Source of the DNA: Pterobdella sp. o SKG-2022
Taxonomy: Eukaryota; Annelida; Clitellata; Hirudinida; Piscicolidae
Direction: 5' to 3'
NCBI GenBank assembly: GCA_964035795.1
Contig: OZ038324.1
Span: 2,687,128 to 2,751,127, forward strand
DNA length: 64,000 bases
Shown: piece by piece, positions 61,903 to 64,000 of the stretch
How the letters are laid out: every line of letters begins with the position of its first letter
Numbering within the stretch: the stretch's first letter is position 1
The notes under the pieces: model-generated
The model's database searches: none
Seen by the model: the letters and a program-made list of their open reading frames with translations, nothing else
What the model was told of the DNA's origin: nothing
Made by a program: the position numbers and the translations under genes

Positions 61903-64000
61903 CTATTGGAAATCGTTGAGGTTTATCACAACCGTTTGTGCCATGTTGTGTTTGTGGACATTGTTGATATTTGTGTCAATGTTTTCCAGGTTATCAACGT
62001 TTTGTTTTAGTATATTAGTACTCTTCATTGTCTCCTCGGTTTCGACACTGTTGACAGCATTGTTGAAGTGGTCTGCAGCGAATGTGCTGGCGAGGATAGT
62101 GGTGGTGTATGTGCTTTTGCTGATGATCACCTTGTTGACACCACTGCTACTTTTCAACTTGTTACTGCCACACAGGGTTGAAACTAAATTTTTACACAAA
62201 TCTTTGCATTTATCAACTTTAACATTGTCATTATTGATATTATTTGGCTGGCAAGTTTTAACTTCATTGTTCAGACAACCATTTGTCTGTGAAATTTGGT
62301 TAGAATTGACGAATGATTTTGATTGATTTAATGATGCATTTGAAGCCGAATGTGGCTTTGTGGCATATGGTGCATTATCTGGCTGAATTATAATGAATGT
62401 CTTCGTCTTTGATGGGCTGTTCAAGTCATCTGAACCTTTTGACTTCATAGGTGGTTGGTGGAGGGTTTGTGTGGTAGACATGTCTGAGTCAGTTTTGACT
62501 GGTGTTTCTTTAGCGCTGGAGACAATGGTCGATTTTGGCAGAGTTTTGGTTGTGGTGGAGTGTGTAGTAGTTGCAGAGAAGGCTGGCGATGATGATGATG
62601 ATGTTTTTAACAATTTCGAAGTGGAAATTGAAGAAACGATTGGAGACATTATTGAAGAAAGCAGGGTTTTTGTAAGAGTCACAACCACTTCCTTTTGAGT
62701 GCCAATTGATTCGTTGATTGTCGTCGAAGTACCCGACACAAGTGGATTACTTACAGATGTAACTGCAAGGACAAGCATTGATGCAGTAGATGATGCGCCA
62801 TTTTCAAGAGCAGCCCCACTAGTTGACAATGTGGCTGAGATTATAGGTGATTGTCGAGAGCTATCTTTTTGAATACTATCGTTTTGAGCATCTTTCTTAG
62901 ATGGAAGAACATTGTTTTTAATACTTGAAGATGGTGATACAAGGATTGATGTATTAGGCGAAGTTTTGATGATGTTGATTGGCTTTTTATTTGTTTCTTT
63001 GATAGGTATCGTGGAAGTTACTAGTTGAGAAGTTGAACAAACGTTGGAAGAGGTTATGGTGGGCGTTGATGATGATGTTATGGCTAAGCTTGTGACCGAT
63101 TCTTTCCTAATATTTTCTTCTCTTAATATTTTTACTTTGTTTGTCTCAATGTTTTCAATAATGCACTTCTCTTTATTGGAAGACTTAATAGCTTCTATTT
63201 TATTAATAATATCAACAACTGGTGTGTTATTAAGCTTACTAGTATTATTAATGCTACACGTTGTGGCAACATTAATAAGAATATCAGTACTAACAATATC
63301 ATTACAAACAACAGTTTTTATATCATCTGTTTTATCTTTCAAAACATTGATGGTAGAAAGCACGGAACCTTCTACCAAAGATTTGCTTTGATCAGAAACA
63401 GCCACCATCTCACCCATGGCAGGAGATGGCATGCTTGAAGAACTTGAAAGCACATTATTAGTAAAATTACCTGCTTTTTTACTGTCTTCTAGTATAGGTT
63501 CAGCTTCATTGATGGTGGGTGACTGATGTTTTGATGGTAAGGCAGTTGTGGTTTGTGTAGGTGCTTCAGTCAAACTGGTTGTTATTTTGCTTAAAATGAC
63601 CATGTTGGAAGAAACGACTGTTGTTGAAGAAGTTGTTTTTGAATGATTTGACACTACAATGTTTTCTGTATCACTGTATGAAGATGCGTTTGTAATCTTC
63701 ATTGGAGAATTGTTGGTGCTTGTTGAGGATTTGATGGCAACAATGTTGAGCTTGTTGGAAGAAGAGATGGTTGGTGAGAAGGATGTTAAGTTTGATGAGA
63801 GTGGTGTTGAGGTTGAAGGTGTTGTAACAGAAGACGATGCTGAAATAATGAGAGATGTTGCTGTAGTTGTTAGAGACAATGTTGAAGGAAAAGTGGAAGT
63901 TACTGATGTAGCAAATGAAGATGGCGATGTTGGTAAGGAAGAAGTTGTAATAAACGTTGACATTGATGATGAAAAAATTATTGATGATGAAGTTTGAAGA
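61903..64000 (-). CDS. Ser/Thr-rich unknown protein, 5' end beyond the window
   Basis: A minus-strand frame is open from the window edge to a TAG at 61903, about 698 codons, with an in-frame ATG at 63963 that need not be the true start. Composition is strongly Ser, Thr, Asn and Val with few aromatics. Near the C-terminus there is a short Cys-containing stretch (CKDLCKNLVSTLCGSNK) and a final AQTVVINLNDFQ. No domain, signal peptide or membrane segment is seen. The length of the open frame in AT-rich DNA argues for coding. It may be one large exon of a disordered nuclear or cytoplasmic regulator. The shorter plus-strand ORFs here are shadows. Confidence 0.65.
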   Translation of the reverse strand, partial: LQTSSSIIFSSSMSTFITTSSLPTSPSSFATSVTSTFPSTLSLTTTATSLIISASSSVTTPSTSTPLSSNLTSFSPTISSSNKLNIVAIKSSTSTNNSPMKITNASSYSDTENIVVSNHSKTTSSTTVVSSNMVILSKITTSLTEAPTQTTTALPSKHQSPTINEAEPILEDSKKAGNFTNNVLSSSSSMPSPAMGEMVAVSDQSKSLVEGSVLSTINVLKDKTDDIKTVVCNDIVSTDILINVATTCSINNTSKLNNTPVVDIINKIEAIKSSNKEKCIIENIETNKVKILREENIRKESVTSLAITSSSTPTITSSNVCSTSQLVTSTIPIKETNKKPINIIKTSPNTSILVSPSSSIKNNVLPSKKDAQNDSIQKDSSRQSPIISATLSTSGAALENGASSTASMLVLAVTSVSNPLVSGTSTTINESIGTQKEVVVTLTKTLLSSIMSPIVSSISTSKLLKTSSSSSPAFSATTTHSTTTKTLPKSTIVSSAKETPVKTDSDMSTTQTLHQPPMKSKGSDDLNSPSKTKTFIIIQPDNAPYATKPHSASNASLNQSKSFVNSNQISQTNGCLNNEVKTCQPNNINNDNVKVDKCKDLCKNLVSTLCGSNKLKSSSGVNKVIISKSTYTTTILASTFAADHFNNAVNSVETEETMKSTNILKQNVDNLENIDTNINNVHKHNMAQTVVINLNDFQ

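Noticed and set aside
61889..63997. Plus-strand hydrophobic ORFs opposite the Ser/Thr-rich ORF
   Set aside because: Antisense shadows; Ser/Thr codons read backwards give Val/Leu-rich frames.

Overview
This is animal nuclear DNA, not bacterial. It is about two-thirds A+T, intron-rich with GT-AG introns, and full of very long dinucleotide and trinucleotide arrays and decayed non-LTR retrotransposons. The gene set (Lim1/Lhx1-5 homeobox gene, LRRCC1, ependymin-related protein, ACSF3, anion-selective Cys-loop receptor, SH2 adaptor) is bilaterian. The retroelement families and sequence style suggest a lophotrochozoan, perhaps a leech such as Helobdella. That species guess is a low-to-moderate confidence inference from memory. 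There is a 200-base assembly gap at 2581-2780.

Layout. 1-19.4 kb holds a Lim1 (Lhx1/5) LIM-homeobox gene on the minus strand. Nine exons can be joined with consistent splice phase, and a doubtful terminal exon lies near 1.7-1.8 kb. Its long introns carry microsatellites, a retrotransposon tail beside the gap, and a tRNA-like (SINE-type) relic. 19.4-27.6 kb is gene-poor and dominated by four simple-repeat arrays of about 290-530 bp; it contains an RFX X-box-like site.

27.6-35.6 kb holds a seven-exon minus-strand gene for an unrecognised, mostly disordered protein of about 1779 residues. 37.5-45.6 kb holds a ten-exon minus-strand LRRCC1 gene (1110 aa, centriolar LRR plus coiled coil). One of its introns contains an internally deleted non-LTR retrotransposon between two (TA)n tracts.

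Divergent from LRRCC1, 46.6-47.6 kb carries a one-coding-exon secreted ependymin-related gene with a clear TATA box. It is followed closely on the same strand by a ten-exon ACSF3-type malonyl-CoA synthetase gene (47.8-51.5 kb). 53.5-58.2 kb carries at least 13 exons of a GluCl/GlyR-like chloride channel subunit, N-terminus not found. Converging on it, 59.5-61.0 kb holds the 3' exons of an SH2 adaptor gene with a tyrosine-motif tail. 61.9-64.0 kb is a large Ser/Thr-rich minus-strand ORF running off the window edge.

The genes are unrelated neighbours and nothing suggests a joint pathway. I found no undescribed system. The most interesting points are the unknown 1779-aa protein with internal repeats, the tyrosine-motif tail of the adaptor, a small inverted-repeat insertion with a 12-bp target duplication, and the retroelement deletion inside LRRCC1. 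All gene models were built by hand from ORFs, splice consensus and phase, without cDNA or database support.
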